A stretch of DNA of 64,000 nt. Source: Endozoicomonas sp. G2_1. Lineage in GTDB: Bacteria > Pseudomonadota > Gammaproteobacteria > Enterobacterales > Alteromonadaceae. The stretch lies in the NCBI RefSeq assembly GCF_017744155.1, contig NZ_JAGHQT010000001.1:372001-436000 (forward strand), given 5' to 3'. Below the pieces are notes generated by a model. The model was not told the origin of the DNA. It saw only the letters and a list, made by a program, of their open reading frames with translations, and made no database searches. The translations under genes and the position numbers were made by a program. Positions 27,328-35,739 of the stretch are shown here, piece after piece; the first letter of the stretch is position 1; the number at the start of each line of letters is the position of its first letter.

Positions 27328-27351
27328 CATTTATTGTTTTTTAAAATTACC

Positions 27352-27383
27352 AAAAGGCCAGTGAATCATTCACTGGCCTTTTG
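27352..27383. terminator. Terminator after tRNA-Arg
   Basis: A long stem of AAAAGGCCAGTGAAT against ATTCACTGGCCTTTT (14-15 bp with almost no loop), with T-rich flanks, between the tRNA and the convergent acuI. It can serve both. Confidence 0.88.
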
Positions 27384-27419
27384 TGTGTTAAATGTCCTTT
27401 GTCTAAATGTAAAAGCTAT

Positions 27420-28403
27420 TTAGCTATTAACATCAACAATAACGCGACCTCTTACTTGCCCAGCAATGAGGTCACTTGCCGTTGAAACTGCGTCAGATAA
27501 ACTGATGACGTTAGCAACGTCCTCAAAGACACTTGGCTCTAATATTTCTGCGAGTCGGTTCCATGCTTCAACGCGATCAGCAATGGGTCGCATCACACTA
27601 TCAATACCAGCCAATGTAACACCGCGTAAAATAAATGGTGCAACCGTACCTGGTAAGTCCATCCCTTGGGCAAGACCACAGGCCGCAACAACACCACCGT
27701 ATTGAGTACTGGCGCAAACGTTAGCCAACGTATGGCTGCCGATTGAATCAATGGCACCTGCCCAGCGCTCTTTTGCCAATGGGCGTCCCGGTTCAGATAA
27801 ACTGCTACGGTCAATAATTTCACTGGCGCCTAATGATTTTAAATAATCAGACTCTTCTGGACGGCCTGTTGAAGCCACTACTGTGTAACCAAGCTTAGCT
27901 AAAATAGCAATTGAAAAGCTACCGACACCACCGTTGGCACCAGTAACTAGGATTTCTCCAGATTCAGGGGTTACTCCGTGTTTTTCTAACGCGATTACCG
28001 ATAACATTGCGGTATAACCAGCAGTACCAATTGCCATCGCTTGTTTCGCCGTTAAGCCCGTAGGTAAAGGCACTAGCCAGTCACTGTTTAATCTCGCCTT
28101 TTGTGCCAGTCCACCGCAGTGTACTTCGCCAACACCAAAGCCATTTAGCAACACTTGGTCGCCAGCCTTGAATCGGTCAGTATCGCTGCTTTCAACAGTT
28201 CCTACTAAGTCAATACCAGGTACTAGCGGGAACTTGCGTACAACAAGGCCTTTACCTGTTATTGCCAACGCATCTTTATAATTAATCGTGCTGTATGATA
28301 CAGAAACGACAACGTCACCATCAGATAAAACTGTATCATCTAGCTCTTTAACTTCAGCTCGATAACCTTGCTCATCTTTCTCAATTAAAACGCCTTTAAA
28401 CAT
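27420..28403 (-). CDS. acuI: AcuI-type acrylyl-CoA reductase (YhdH/YhfP MDR family)
   Basis: A 327-residue medium-chain reductase without structural zinc ligands. It has the YhdH/AcuI signatures: YKDALAITGKGLVVRKFPLV near residue 50, PGIDLVGTVESSD, the NADP-binding LVTGANGGVGSFSIAILAKL near 150, and IDSIGSHTLANVCASTQYGG. AcuI reduces acryloyl-CoA to propionyl-CoA with NADPH, removing a toxic product of DMSP breakdown. It lies 51 bases downstream of its likely regulator acuR, with a matching operator just upstream and GGAGGAG before the ATG. No DMSP lyase gene is visible in the window. Confidence 0.87.
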   Translation of the reverse strand: MFKGVLIEKDEQGYRAEVKELDDTVLSDGDVVVSVSYSTINYKDALAITGKGLVVRKFPLVPGIDLVGTVESSDTDRFKAGDQVLLNGFGVGEVHCGGLAQKARLNSDWLVPLPTGLTAKQAMAIGTAGYTAMLSVIALEKHGVTPESGEILVTGANGGVGSFSIAILAKLGYTVVASTGRPEESDYLKSLGASEIIDRSSLSEPGRPLAKERWAGAIDSIGSHTLANVCASTQYGGVVAACGLAQGMDLPGTVAPFILRGVTLAGIDSVMRPIADRVEAWNRLAEILEPSVFEDVANVISLSDAVSTASDLIAGQVRGRVIVDVNS

Positions 28404-28416
28404 AGCTCCTCCAAAA

Positions 28417-28431
28417 TAGACCAGTCGTCTA
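28417..28431. promoter_or_regulatory. Probable AcuR operator upstream of acuI
   Basis: TAGAC-N5-GTCTA inverted repeat, 14 bases upstream of the acuI ATG. Thirteen of its 15 bases are identical to the site upstream of acuR, in the same orientation. Repressor binding here would cover the acuI promoter or its transcription start. Confidence 0.65.
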
Positions 28432-28454
28432 TTAATTATTAAAAAATTTTTACC

Positions 28455-29087
28455 TTAATTAGGTAATCCTTGAACAAATTGCTTAAAGTATTGCTCAAGG
28501 GGGCGTACATTAGCTTCAAGCTTTGCCCTGCTAACAGCACCTTCCCAGCCCAACCAAAAAAACTCAGCTAAATGCTGGCAATTTGCGTCTTTCGCTAGTT
28601 CACCACAACTTTGTGCTTCAACTAAGCAGTTGGCAACGGCCTCTTGCCAAGTGGCATATATTTCAATCAAGCGCGAGCGAAAACTCTCCGGTAAGGAGCC
28701 AACTTCCTGCTCTAAGTTGCCAACTAAACAACCCCTTCTAAAATTGTGCTTTTCCATCCCGCGTTTTGCGTCATCAACAAAATTAGCTAAACGAGCAAGT
28801 GGCGAACAAGTATTATCGAGCAGACATCGCGCTAACTTATTGGCGAAATAGTTCGCATAGCTGTCAAGTACAGCATGGCCAAACGCCTCTTTACTGGCAA
28901 AGTAAAAGTAGAACGACCCCTTAGGCACCCCAACTTTTTTTAGTACTTTATCGATACCTGAAGCGACAAAACCAATTTCAGTCAGGTGTTCAAGACCGCT
29001 TCGAATGAGCAACGCTCTAATATCTCTGCTGTCTGTTGCTGCTTTTGGTGGCCTTCCTCGACGAGGTTTTGTAGTTGTTGTAGTCAT
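28455..29087 (-). CDS. acuR: AcuR-type TetR-family repressor
   Basis: About 210 residues from the ATG at 29087; a longer frame from 29168 would place the operator inside the gene, so I chose the shorter. It begins with a basic tail (KPRRGRPPK), then a TetR helix-turn-helix (GIDKVLKKVGVPKGSFYFYF near residue 45) and an AcuR-type ligand domain with RRGCLVGNLEQEVGSLPESF. In Rhodobacter sphaeroides AcuR represses acuI and is relieved by acrylate. The gene is immediately upstream of acuI and both carry the same palindrome, which supports the assignment. Confidence 0.85.
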   Translation of the reverse strand: MTTTTTKPRRGRPPKAATDSRDIRALLIRSGLEHLTEIGFVASGIDKVLKKVGVPKGSFYFYFASKEAFGHAVLDSYANYFANKLARCLLDNTCSPLARLANFVDDAKRGMEKHNFRRGCLVGNLEQEVGSLPESFRSRLIEIYATWQEAVANCLVEAQSCGELAKDANCQHLAEFFWLGWEGAVSRAKLEANVRPLEQYFKQFVQGLPN

Positions 29088-29098
29088 AGCACCAATAA

Positions 29099-29113
29099 TA
29101 GACCGATCGTCTA
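29099..29113. promoter_or_regulatory. Probable AcuR operator upstream of acuR
   Basis: TAGAC-N5-GTCTA inverted repeat 12 bases upstream of the chosen acuR ATG, adjoining a plausible -35/-10 pair on the minus strand (TTGTTA, 17 bases, TATTTA). It matches the acuI site and suggests autorepression. Confidence 0.65.
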
Positions 29114-29295
29114 CATAAATACAAATTATTTTCTCGCATAACAACTTTATCACCGTAAGGCAAAACACTGATGGAAGTAAACTGTTTTGTATTCAACATC
29201 CGCAGTTTTGTTTATTTCTAACAATCGTAATTGACCATAAAATTACTCACATGCTTCAAAATACAATAACTAATGAAGATTTAGTGGGCAATATT

Positions 29296-29664
29296 ATGAC
29301 AACTATAGAGCAAGTCAGTGCGTTAATTAACGCTTACCAAGTTCACCAAATTAGGGCAGGAAAAAACCACCGTTTTGTCGACATTTCTATTGTTGAGGTT
29401 GATGGCCGCTTTTTTGTCAGGCAATACAAATTTGGCGAGAACAGCTGGTACCACGCATTTATAAAAACGCCATTAGGACAAATAAAGTGTGGCGATACAA
29501 CCATAGATATAAAGGGGCAAGTGCCATCAGATTTGTCCACGATAAACGCTATGGTTACCAAATCATTTTGGAAAAAATACAGTATTATTTATGGCATCAT
29601 GAAATTGGGGTTTAATACTAAAAAACATGAAGCGTCTACACTTGAATTAATCCCATTGTGTTAA
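29296..29664 (+). CDS. DUF2255-like small protein
   Basis: About 122 residues from the ATG at 29296. The sequence resembles DUF2255 proteins: VSALINAYQVHQIRAGKNHR, then VDGRFFVRQYKFGENSWYHA, a compact beta-rich small protein related to FMN/heme-binding split-barrel folds. No catalytic residues are assigned. It precedes an AraC regulator by 24 bases on the same strand, so the two are probably cotranscribed. The function is unknown; the start at 29251 in the same frame is possible. Confidence 0.7.
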   Translation: MTTIEQVSALINAYQVHQIRAGKNHRFVDISIVEVDGRFFVRQYKFGENSWYHAFIKTPLGQIKCGDTTIDIKGQVPSDLSTINAMVTKSFWKKYSIIYGIMKLGFNTKKHEASTLELIPLC

Positions 29665-29688
29665 TGGCTTTGCGATAAGAGATATAGC

Positions 29689-30579
29689 ATGGAAAAAAAA
29701 CTACATTTTAGTAACTTACATGAATACCATCAATTTTTGGGGCTACCACCACCAGAGCACCCGCTGATTTCTGTTACCCAAAGTAAAATGGATGGTACCT
29801 GTATTGGAGAGTCAGTAGCCATTAGTACAGACTTTTATTCGATAAGTTTAAAACACATTACCCAAGGCGAAATCTACTATGGACGCACCAAATACGACTT
29901 CAAAAATGGTAGTTTGATCTGTACGGCGCCAAGGCAGGTATTAAAAGTTGCTCGACTCAACGTTAAATCTAACGCTAGAACCATTATCATTCACGAAGAT
30001 TTTCTGCGTGGCACGAGTATTCAAAAAATCATAGAGAGTGCCAATTATTTTAGCTATGCAGTTAACGAAGCACTGCATTTATCGCCTCGTGAAGAGGGCC
30101 TAATAAAAGGCATTTTCGACGTTTTAGCTCAAGAATACGAGCAACACCACGACGCTTTTAGTAAAGACATTATGGTATCTCAGCTCAATACCATGTTGAC
30201 CTATGCTGAACGTTTTTATCAACGTCAGTTTCAACAGCGCATGGAAAGCCCAGTGTCATCGTTGCAAGAGCGGTTTATAAGTGCGCTAAAATCACTGCCA
30301 TCAGATCATATCCCGACCGTCGAAGAGCTTGCCTCCGAGCTTAATGTAACACCGCGCTATTTAAGCGATGGTCTCAAAGTAGAAACGGGTAAAACGGCAT
30401 TGGAAAACATTCACAGCCATCAAATTGATCGGGCGAAAAACTTGTTGCTGGGCAGCGATGATTCTGTGGCGACTATCGCTTATGCGCTGGGCTTTGAATA
30501 CCCTCAATACTTTTCACGTTTATTTAAAAATAAAGTCGGTATGACACCGACCGAGTATCGCAACCAAAGCGTTCACTAG
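29689..30579 (+). CDS. AraC-family transcriptional regulator
   Basis: A 296-residue regulator: an N-terminal ligand-binding region (residues 1-190, no recognised cofactor site) followed by a two-helix-turn-helix AraC domain, with VEELASELNVTPRYLSDGLK near 210 and VATIAYALGFEYPQYFSRLF near 265, ending in GMTPTEYRNQ. AraC-type proteins with this shape usually activate neighbouring metabolic genes in response to a small molecule. It follows the DUF2255-like gene and faces a LysR regulator. Confidence 0.87.
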   Translation: MEKKLHFSNLHEYHQFLGLPPPEHPLISVTQSKMDGTCIGESVAISTDFYSISLKHITQGEIYYGRTKYDFKNGSLICTAPRQVLKVARLNVKSNARTIIIHEDFLRGTSIQKIIESANYFSYAVNEALHLSPREEGLIKGIFDVLAQEYEQHHDAFSKDIMVSQLNTMLTYAERFYQRQFQQRMESPVSSLQERFISALKSLPSDHIPTVEELASELNVTPRYLSDGLKVETGKTALENIHSHQIDRAKNLLLGSDDSVATIAYALGFEYPQYFSRLFKNKVGMTPTEYRNQSVH

Positions 30580-30596
30580 TTGACCATGAATTAATG

Positions 30597-31538
30597 CTAA
30601 CCGTTAGCAGCTAGCTTTTGGTTAACAAAGTCTAAAAAGCACCTGATTCTCAGTGTTTGTTTGTGTTCAGGTGCATAATACATGTAAATGTTTTGTACAT
30701 TTGGCCAGTACTCTTTAAGTACTGGTATCAGGTGCCCTGCTTTCAAATGGGACTGGATCATTGCATCCATTAAATAACCAACACCTACGCCGTTAAGCGC
30801 CATATCAATAACAAGATCGCTATTGTTAACCACGACAGCAGTATCTAGGTGTGTTAAAGAAACCAGTTCACTATTTTCACAAGTTGTCGCTTTTAGATGT
30901 AAAGGAAAAAGTTCACCACTGGTCGGTGCCCTAAACTTAATCACTTTATGTTCACTTAACTGACTAATTGACTGAGGAATGCCGTATTTCTCAATGTAAT
31001 TAGCCGACGCAAAAGCCGCTAACTTTACAGGCGCTCGAATATGGCTAATAGATTTAGCAATTAGTGTTTCACTAACCGTTTCACCGAAGCGAAAGCCAAT
31101 ATCAAACGATTGAGCAATTCTGTCATCCATAGAGTCAGAAAGGCTCACCTCTAGATCGATAGTGGGATAAGCCTGCTGAAACTCAAGTAACGTCTCTTTT
31201 AAAAAAACATCGTATATATTTTTTGCCATATTCAGCTGTAGCTTACCTCGCGGTAAATCATTTTGCTGACATACTCGCTCAACCGCTAGACTGAGTTCCT
31301 CAATTGCAGATTGACTAGATTGATAGAGCTCTAACGCTAAGCCCGTTGGCTCAAACTGTCTTGTCGTACGAATAAACAACGGCTGCTGAATTTGTTTTTC
31401 TAACAACTTTAACGCGTGGCTTACAGAAGCCGAACTGATCCCCAGTTGCCTTGCTGCTTTTGAAATATTACCCGCCTCGTAAATGGTTTTAAAGGTTATT
31501 AGTTGGGTATAAGTGATACCCCGCTCAAATTCTCTCAT
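30597..31538 (-). CDS. LysR-family transcriptional regulator
   Basis: About 313 residues from the ATG at 31538 (a TTG at 31559 is an alternative). The N-terminal winged helix-turn-helix reads YTQLITFKTIYEAGNISKAA with RQLGISSASVSHALKLLE; the periplasmic-binding-like effector domain occupies the rest, with FDIGFRFGETV near residue 150. It is divergent from the alpha/beta hydrolase at 31647 across about 110 bases, the classic arrangement in which a LysR protein controls the neighbouring gene. Confidence 0.88.
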   Translation of the reverse strand: MREFERGITYTQLITFKTIYEAGNISKAARQLGISSASVSHALKLLEKQIQQPLFIRTTRQFEPTGLALELYQSSQSAIEELSLAVERVCQQNDLPRGKLQLNMAKNIYDVFLKETLLEFQQAYPTIDLEVSLSDSMDDRIAQSFDIGFRFGETVSETLIAKSISHIRAPVKLAAFASANYIEKYGIPQSISQLSEHKVIKFRAPTSGELFPLHLKATTCENSELVSLTHLDTAVVVNNSDLVIDMALNGVGVGYLMDAMIQSHLKAGHLIPVLKEYWPNVQNIYMYYAPEHKQTLRIRCFLDFVNQKLAANG

Positions 31539-31646
31539 CGCCACAATTATTTGATTCAATCTAATAGTAATTCAAAATAGCACCAACTACTGCTCGACTC
31601 AATGTAAAGATAATATAATTCCAACATTGCAAATGAGGATTTTACC

Positions 31647-32579
31647 ATGAAGACATTTCAACCAACTGATGAACAAATTGATATGATCAAATCTATCGCT
31701 GAGGCCAATGTTAAACCTCAGCGAGCGCCAGTAATAGGTGCGCCTACAGACTATGGCATGGAGTATCAGGACGTATTTTTTCCGTCGAAAGACGGTGTCC
31801 CACTTGAGGGCTGGTTTATCCCGGCAACAAATTCGAACAAATTAATTATTTGTAATCACCCAGCAACAATGAGTAGAACAGGCTTCCCTGGTGACTTAGC
31901 ACCTTGGAGTAGTTTTAACCCAACAAAAGTTAACTTTCACTTAGAGTACAAAGCACTGCATGATGCAGGCTACAACATTCTCACTTACGATATGAGAAAT
32001 CACGGTAAAAGTGGCCAAGCCAATGGGGGCATAAGCGGTACCGGCCAATATGAATGGCGTGACGTTATTGGCGCATTCGACTACGTGAACAATCATCCAT
32101 CACTTGCCAACATGACAGTATCACTACTCAGCCGCTGTATGGGAGGCAATGCAACCTTTGTCGCAATGAGTAAAATGCCAGAGTACTTTAAAAATGTAAA
32201 AGCACTTGTATGTCCTCAGCCAGCATCTATGGGCATTAGTGTACCAAAGATCATGGCAGCATACGGATTGGATCAACCAGAGCACATCGCTTTACTCGAT
32301 GACGAGCAAGTAAAAGCAGGTGGCTTCAAAAATTCAGAGATGAATATTCATCCATACGTCAAACACGTCGAGGTGCCTACTTACATTGTTCAAGTAAAAG
32401 ATGACGTTTGGTCAGATCCTGAAAACGATGTGCAAGTAACATATGAGCTACTCGAGCTAGCACCGCAAGATAAAAAACTTCACTGGATTAAAGGAACAAC
32501 GCAGCGCTTTGATGGCTATAACTATTTGGGTGAACACCCGCAAAGCATGATTGAATGGTTTGATAAATACATGGCGTAA
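31647..32579 (+). CDS. Alpha/beta hydrolase-fold protein with a cysteine elbow
   Basis: A 310-residue protein of the alpha/beta hydrolase family. The oxyanion strand region reads KLIICNHPATMSR (near 65-77) and a helix-forming region NILTYDMRNHGKSG follows. The nucleophile elbow near 160-167 is SLLSRCMGGN, so the usual serine is a cysteine (C164), as in dienelactone hydrolases. The aspartate and histidine of the triad are not certain (D256-D257 and H near 300 are candidates). It is controlled, I infer, by the divergent LysR gene; a GAGG ribosome-binding site precedes it. The substrate is unknown. Confidence 0.75.
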   Translation: MKTFQPTDEQIDMIKSIAEANVKPQRAPVIGAPTDYGMEYQDVFFPSKDGVPLEGWFIPATNSNKLIICNHPATMSRTGFPGDLAPWSSFNPTKVNFHLEYKALHDAGYNILTYDMRNHGKSGQANGGISGTGQYEWRDVIGAFDYVNNHPSLANMTVSLLSRCMGGNATFVAMSKMPEYFKNVKALVCPQPASMGISVPKIMAAYGLDQPEHIALLDDEQVKAGGFKNSEMNIHPYVKHVEVPTYIVQVKDDVWSDPENDVQVTYELLELAPQDKKLHWIKGTTQRFDGYNYLGEHPQSMIEWFDKYMA

Positions 32580-32617
32580 TACCTTGTAAGCCATTGGCTA
32601 TTAATAAGGCTTCATTC

Positions 32618-32655
32618 GGCGTGACTGTTTTTACATAACATCACGCCTTATTTTT
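32618..32655 (+). terminator. Terminator after the hydrolase gene
   Basis: A 7-bp GGCGTGA/TCACGCC stem with a loop of about 16 bases, followed by a T-rich run at 32648-32655, in the gap between the convergent hydrolase and pilin genes. Confidence 0.65.
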
Positions 32656-32675
32656 CTGCGCCTAGTGGTGGGCAG

Positions 32676-33176
32676 TTAGCGGTTTGTCGTAACATCGCCA
32701 GTGTTTGAGTCGTAATCAACTGTTAAGTTAGTTTGACGATTATAGGTATAGGTGCAAGTGTTATTGCCATTGTAAGTCGCTTCAAAATCGGTTGAATTAT
32801 CACCAGCAACTGCGGCTCCCTGAGAGACCAAAACTGCACGCCAAACGTCTAAACAGTCGGCTTCACTATTAAGTGTTAAACTGGTACCGCGAGTATCTGC
32901 TGGGTAGCCAGCACTATTAACACTCAAGTCACCACCAACCGCAGGGTCTGAAATTTCAATAAAATCGAGAACCGCACGATTATTACCACGTATTAACCAC
33001 GCCACATGAACTTGATTAACACCGGCTTCAAAAGCGGCGGCAATACCATCAAAAGCGGCCTCTTCAGCGTCGTCCGCTAAATCAATAAATCTTGGTGCGG
33101 CTGTAGCGGCTAAAATACCAAGAATAACGATAACAACGACTAATTCAATTAATGTGAAACCTTGTTGAGTGCGCAA
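32676..33176 (-). CDS. Type IV pilin-like (prepilin) protein
   Basis: A 166-residue prepilin starting at a TTG preceded by GAGG. The prepilin peptidase site reads TQQGFTLIELVVVIVILGIL, with cleavage after the glycine and glutamate at +5, followed by a hydrophobic helix. The mature domain has a probable disulfide (two cysteines near residues 107 and 138) and AAFDGIAAAFEAGVNQVHVA. It resembles MSHA/type IV minor pilins of alteromonads. No other pilus gene is nearby, so it is an orphan here and must use assembly genes elsewhere. Confidence 0.83.
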   Translation of the reverse strand: MRTQQGFTLIELVVVIVILGILAATAAPRFIDLADDAEEAAFDGIAAAFEAGVNQVHVAWLIRGNNRAVLDFIEISDPAVGGDLSVNSAGYPADTRGTSLTLNSEADCLDVWRAVLVSQGAAVAGDNSTDFEATYNGNNTCTYTYNRQTNLTVDYDSNTGDVTTNR

Positions 33177-33363
33177 ACCATAACCTCATTATTAACAAAA
33201 TACGGTTTATCAAAATACCGCTAAAAATCAATTATTTTAGTGTAATGAGCTTAGGGGGCAAAGGTCAATCAAATTCCCATGAATAAGGTAGTAATCACTT
33301 ATCCATTATAGAAACAATGATACCGACTAATATCAACGTCAGAGATTAGGCAATTTAATTTAG

Positions 33364-33615
33364 CTACTTGAAATTAACTAAATCAAAGTGCGGATTGCTA
33401 ACTAAGGCTTGCATCGACTCTAAGGTTTCAAGAGGGATAGATAGCAGCTCGTCACCGTTTTCAAGCTTCAACTTTAAACATTCGACTTTTTCAGAGGTAA
33501 TAAATGTAGTAACAGGAATCCCCTGATATTTGTCGCCATTAATACAAGTCACAACAACAGGAATGTTAAACATACAGGCTATTTCAAGATAGTCATGTAA
33601 ATCGCAGCTGAGCAT
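33364..33615 (-). CDS. rof: Rof-family Rho-binding antiterminator
   Basis: An 83-residue protein similar in size and pattern to Rof (YaeO): CDLHDYLEIACMFNIPVVVT near the N-terminus, then a small beta-barrel with VECLKLKLENGDELLSIPL. Rof binds and inhibits the transcription terminator Rho. It stands alone, between the pilin and VOC genes. The family call rests on recalled similarity of the N-terminal DY-LE-AC segment. Confidence 0.72.
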   Translation of the reverse strand: MLSCDLHDYLEIACMFNIPVVVTCINGDKYQGIPVTTFITSEKVECLKLKLENGDELLSIPLETLESMQALVSNPHFDLVNFK

Positions 33616-33647
33616 TTTGAAAAATCACTAGATAAAACAATGAAAAT

Positions 33648-33684
33648 AAAAAGCAGCCAAAACCTCAAGTGAGACTTAGCTGCT
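33648..33684 (-). terminator. Terminator after the VOC gene
   Basis: AGCAGC stem pairing with GCTGCT around a long loop, followed leftward by TTTTTATTTT on the minus strand, about 50 bases beyond the VOC stop. Confidence 0.55.
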
Positions 33685-33735
33685 TAGCTATTAATCCGTT
33701 GCTGGTTTAGTTGGTAACACCAGCGCAACACATTA

Positions 33736-34107
33736 TTAGAGGTTCATTTCGTAGAAACAGATTTTGTTGCCGTCAAAATCTCTCACGTAAGCACCATAAA
33801 AAAAGTCTGTGCGTTGACCTGGTTCGCCGTCACAGGTAGCACCTAACTCAATCGCTTTTTGATAAAGTGCTTTAACACCGTCTTGGTCGCCACCAGAGAA
33901 TGCCGCCATAGTACCGTTACCCGGCTCAGGATCTTCTTTGTTAAATGGAATACAAATAGAAAACATTGCGCCGCCCGCTTCAGAACCGTAGAACTTGATG
34001 CGATCCATACCGACAAGTTGTTTTGCACCTAATTCAGCTAACAAAGCATTGTAAAAAGCTTCAGATTTTGGCATATCACTGACGCCAATAGTTACGTATC
34101 CAAGCAT
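33736..34107 (-). CDS. VOC/glyoxalase-family protein
   Basis: A 123-residue vicinal-oxygen-chelate protein: MLGYVTIGVSDMPKSEAFYN at the N-terminus and YGAYVRDFDGNKICFYEMN at the C-terminus form the two beta-alpha-beta-beta-beta halves. The metal ligands cannot be assigned with confidence, and the usual glyoxalase I histidine and glutamate pattern is incomplete. The substrate is unknown. It stands alone between Rof and an AraC-type regulator. Confidence 0.85.
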   Translation of the reverse strand: MLGYVTIGVSDMPKSEAFYNALLAELGAKQLVGMDRIKFYGSEAGGAMFSICIPFNKEDPEPGNGTMAAFSGGDQDGVKALYQKAIELGATCDGEPGQRTDFFYGAYVRDFDGNKICFYEMNL

Positions 34108-34370
34108 GGAAAATCTCCTAAATGTTAAATAGATATCTCGAAAAGTGCTTCAAGTGTAGCGAATCTATCAAATACTTAAAATAACCTTTAACCGCAAAAT
34201 AACAGCTAGATAGCGATTAGTTTTGGCTTTTATCTTCCTCAATACCTTCACAATATCGTTACAGCGATTAAGTATAGAAACGCAATAACGCACTTTTACT
34301 TTCACACAAAGCTAGATTTACATGAAAATTCCGTGATTGGTTCATACTTCAGTGCTGCAATACCGAATGA

Positions 34371-35564
34371 TTAACCTGTTTGTTTATGCTGCTTTCTATA
34401 AGCTGTCGGTGTTGTGTTAGTTGTTTTTTTGAAAGCAGTATAAAAAGATGATTTAGAATTAAAACCAACGTCCATAGCGATATCTAATACACTTTTGTCA
34501 CCGCCGATTAGCTGCTCACCTGCTGCTTCAATTCTATGTTTGTTAACATAATCAAAAAAGCTTGTGTTTAACTGTTCGTTGAGGGTCTGAGATAAATAGT
34601 TGGGGGTAGTGTTAACTAGATGCGCTAGCCTTTGTAGTGAAATATTGGCGTCTAAATAAGCTTTTTTCTCCGTCATCAAAGCATTTACTCGGTTGGCGAT
34701 GTCAGTCGCTTGTTGCGCAGTTAATGCTGAATGTTGGTATTTAGCCTGAGTGCTTGTCTCTACGTCAAAGACAATCGCTTCGGTATCTTCATGATAGATC
34801 TCTTGAAAGCCTGGTTTATGTCTAAGCGACCACACCGCAATCGTCCAAATCATCGCCAGTACGAGTATCTTTAACGGTTCAAACGAAAACGCCAACGAGC
34901 CAACGAGGTTGTCTACAAACAAGTATGTCGCCAATAATAACCATGTACAGCCGATCGCGATCAATAGCCATGATATCCAATAAAACTCTTTTGCTTCGGT
35001 GCTCGCAAAAACCTGCTTTAACTGCTGGCGGTATCTACTCAAGCGCCTAAATACGGCAAAAACGTAATAACTCGACTGCACAAGCCAAGCAAGTATCAAG
35101 ATAAAAGTAGAAATAACTAAGCCGTAGATAAAATATCGCATTGCCGAATTGGCAGTACTTAACGCCGTTTCACCATTGGTTAAAACCGCTCTTACTAGGT
35201 CTGTTGGTAGTATCAAGGTAACAAGTGAGACTAGTAACCCACACAGCGGCAGCACAAAATGTTTAAGGTGCCCCTGATGAAAACGCCACTGCTTTGTATG
35301 TGTTAACCCTTCAACGTAACACCAAAAGCTAGGCGGTAGAACTAACAACGCCGGTAAAGAAAACACTAAAACATATAATTCCAGTGCAGGGCTAACCCCG
35401 GCGACTAGCGGCTTACTTAAAACAATCACCAAGCCAGTAAAAAAAATAACTAACGGAAAATAAGCTTGTTGCTGTTTTACCCTTAATAGCAGCAACTGTA
35501 TGGCAAAAACGGCAAGTGTTACAGATGCAGAGGTAACAAAAAAAATATAACCTGATTCAATCAT
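34371..35564 (-). CDS. Membrane-bound AraC-type regulator
   Basis: A 397-residue protein with an N-terminal membrane domain (about residues 5-240, six or seven hydrophobic segments) fused to a cytoplasmic AraC DNA-binding domain at the C-terminus (about 280-395; LQRLAHLVNTTPNYLSQTLN and VLDIAMDVGFNSKSSFYTAF). This architecture is common in marine gammaproteobacteria and Bacteroidetes and probably senses an extracellular or membrane signal. It is divergent from the DUF2306-like membrane protein, its likely target. Confidence 0.87.
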   Translation of the reverse strand: MIESGYIFFVTSASVTLAVFAIQLLLLRVKQQQAYFPLVIFFTGLVIVLSKPLVAGVSPALELYVLVFSLPALLVLPPSFWCYVEGLTHTKQWRFHQGHLKHFVLPLCGLLVSLVTLILPTDLVRAVLTNGETALSTANSAMRYFIYGLVISTFILILAWLVQSSYYVFAVFRRLSRYRQQLKQVFASTEAKEFYWISWLLIAIGCTWLLLATYLFVDNLVGSLAFSFEPLKILVLAMIWTIAVWSLRHKPGFQEIYHEDTEAIVFDVETSTQAKYQHSALTAQQATDIANRVNALMTEKKAYLDANISLQRLAHLVNTTPNYLSQTLNEQLNTSFFDYVNKHRIEAAGEQLIGGDKSVLDIAMDVGFNSKSSFYTAFKKTTNTTPTAYRKQHKQTG

Positions 35565-35739
35565 CCTATCGGCTCATCTTGTTTAAGGGCACTTAATTAT
35601 AAGAATTTATTAGCTAAAAACGTCCTGTCCTATAGTTTCGGACGGCTAAAAATGTATTTCCCGTCAAAGTCGAACGACTTTTTTATCTTCACTTTACAAA
35701 ATACTCCGCGTTGAAACCAGCCACTAAAACGGAGTAAGT

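Noticed and set aside
27252-27420. tRNA-Arg as an integration site of a mobile island
   Set aside because: No integrase gene or direct repeat of the tRNA end was found near it, and the next genes are ordinary.
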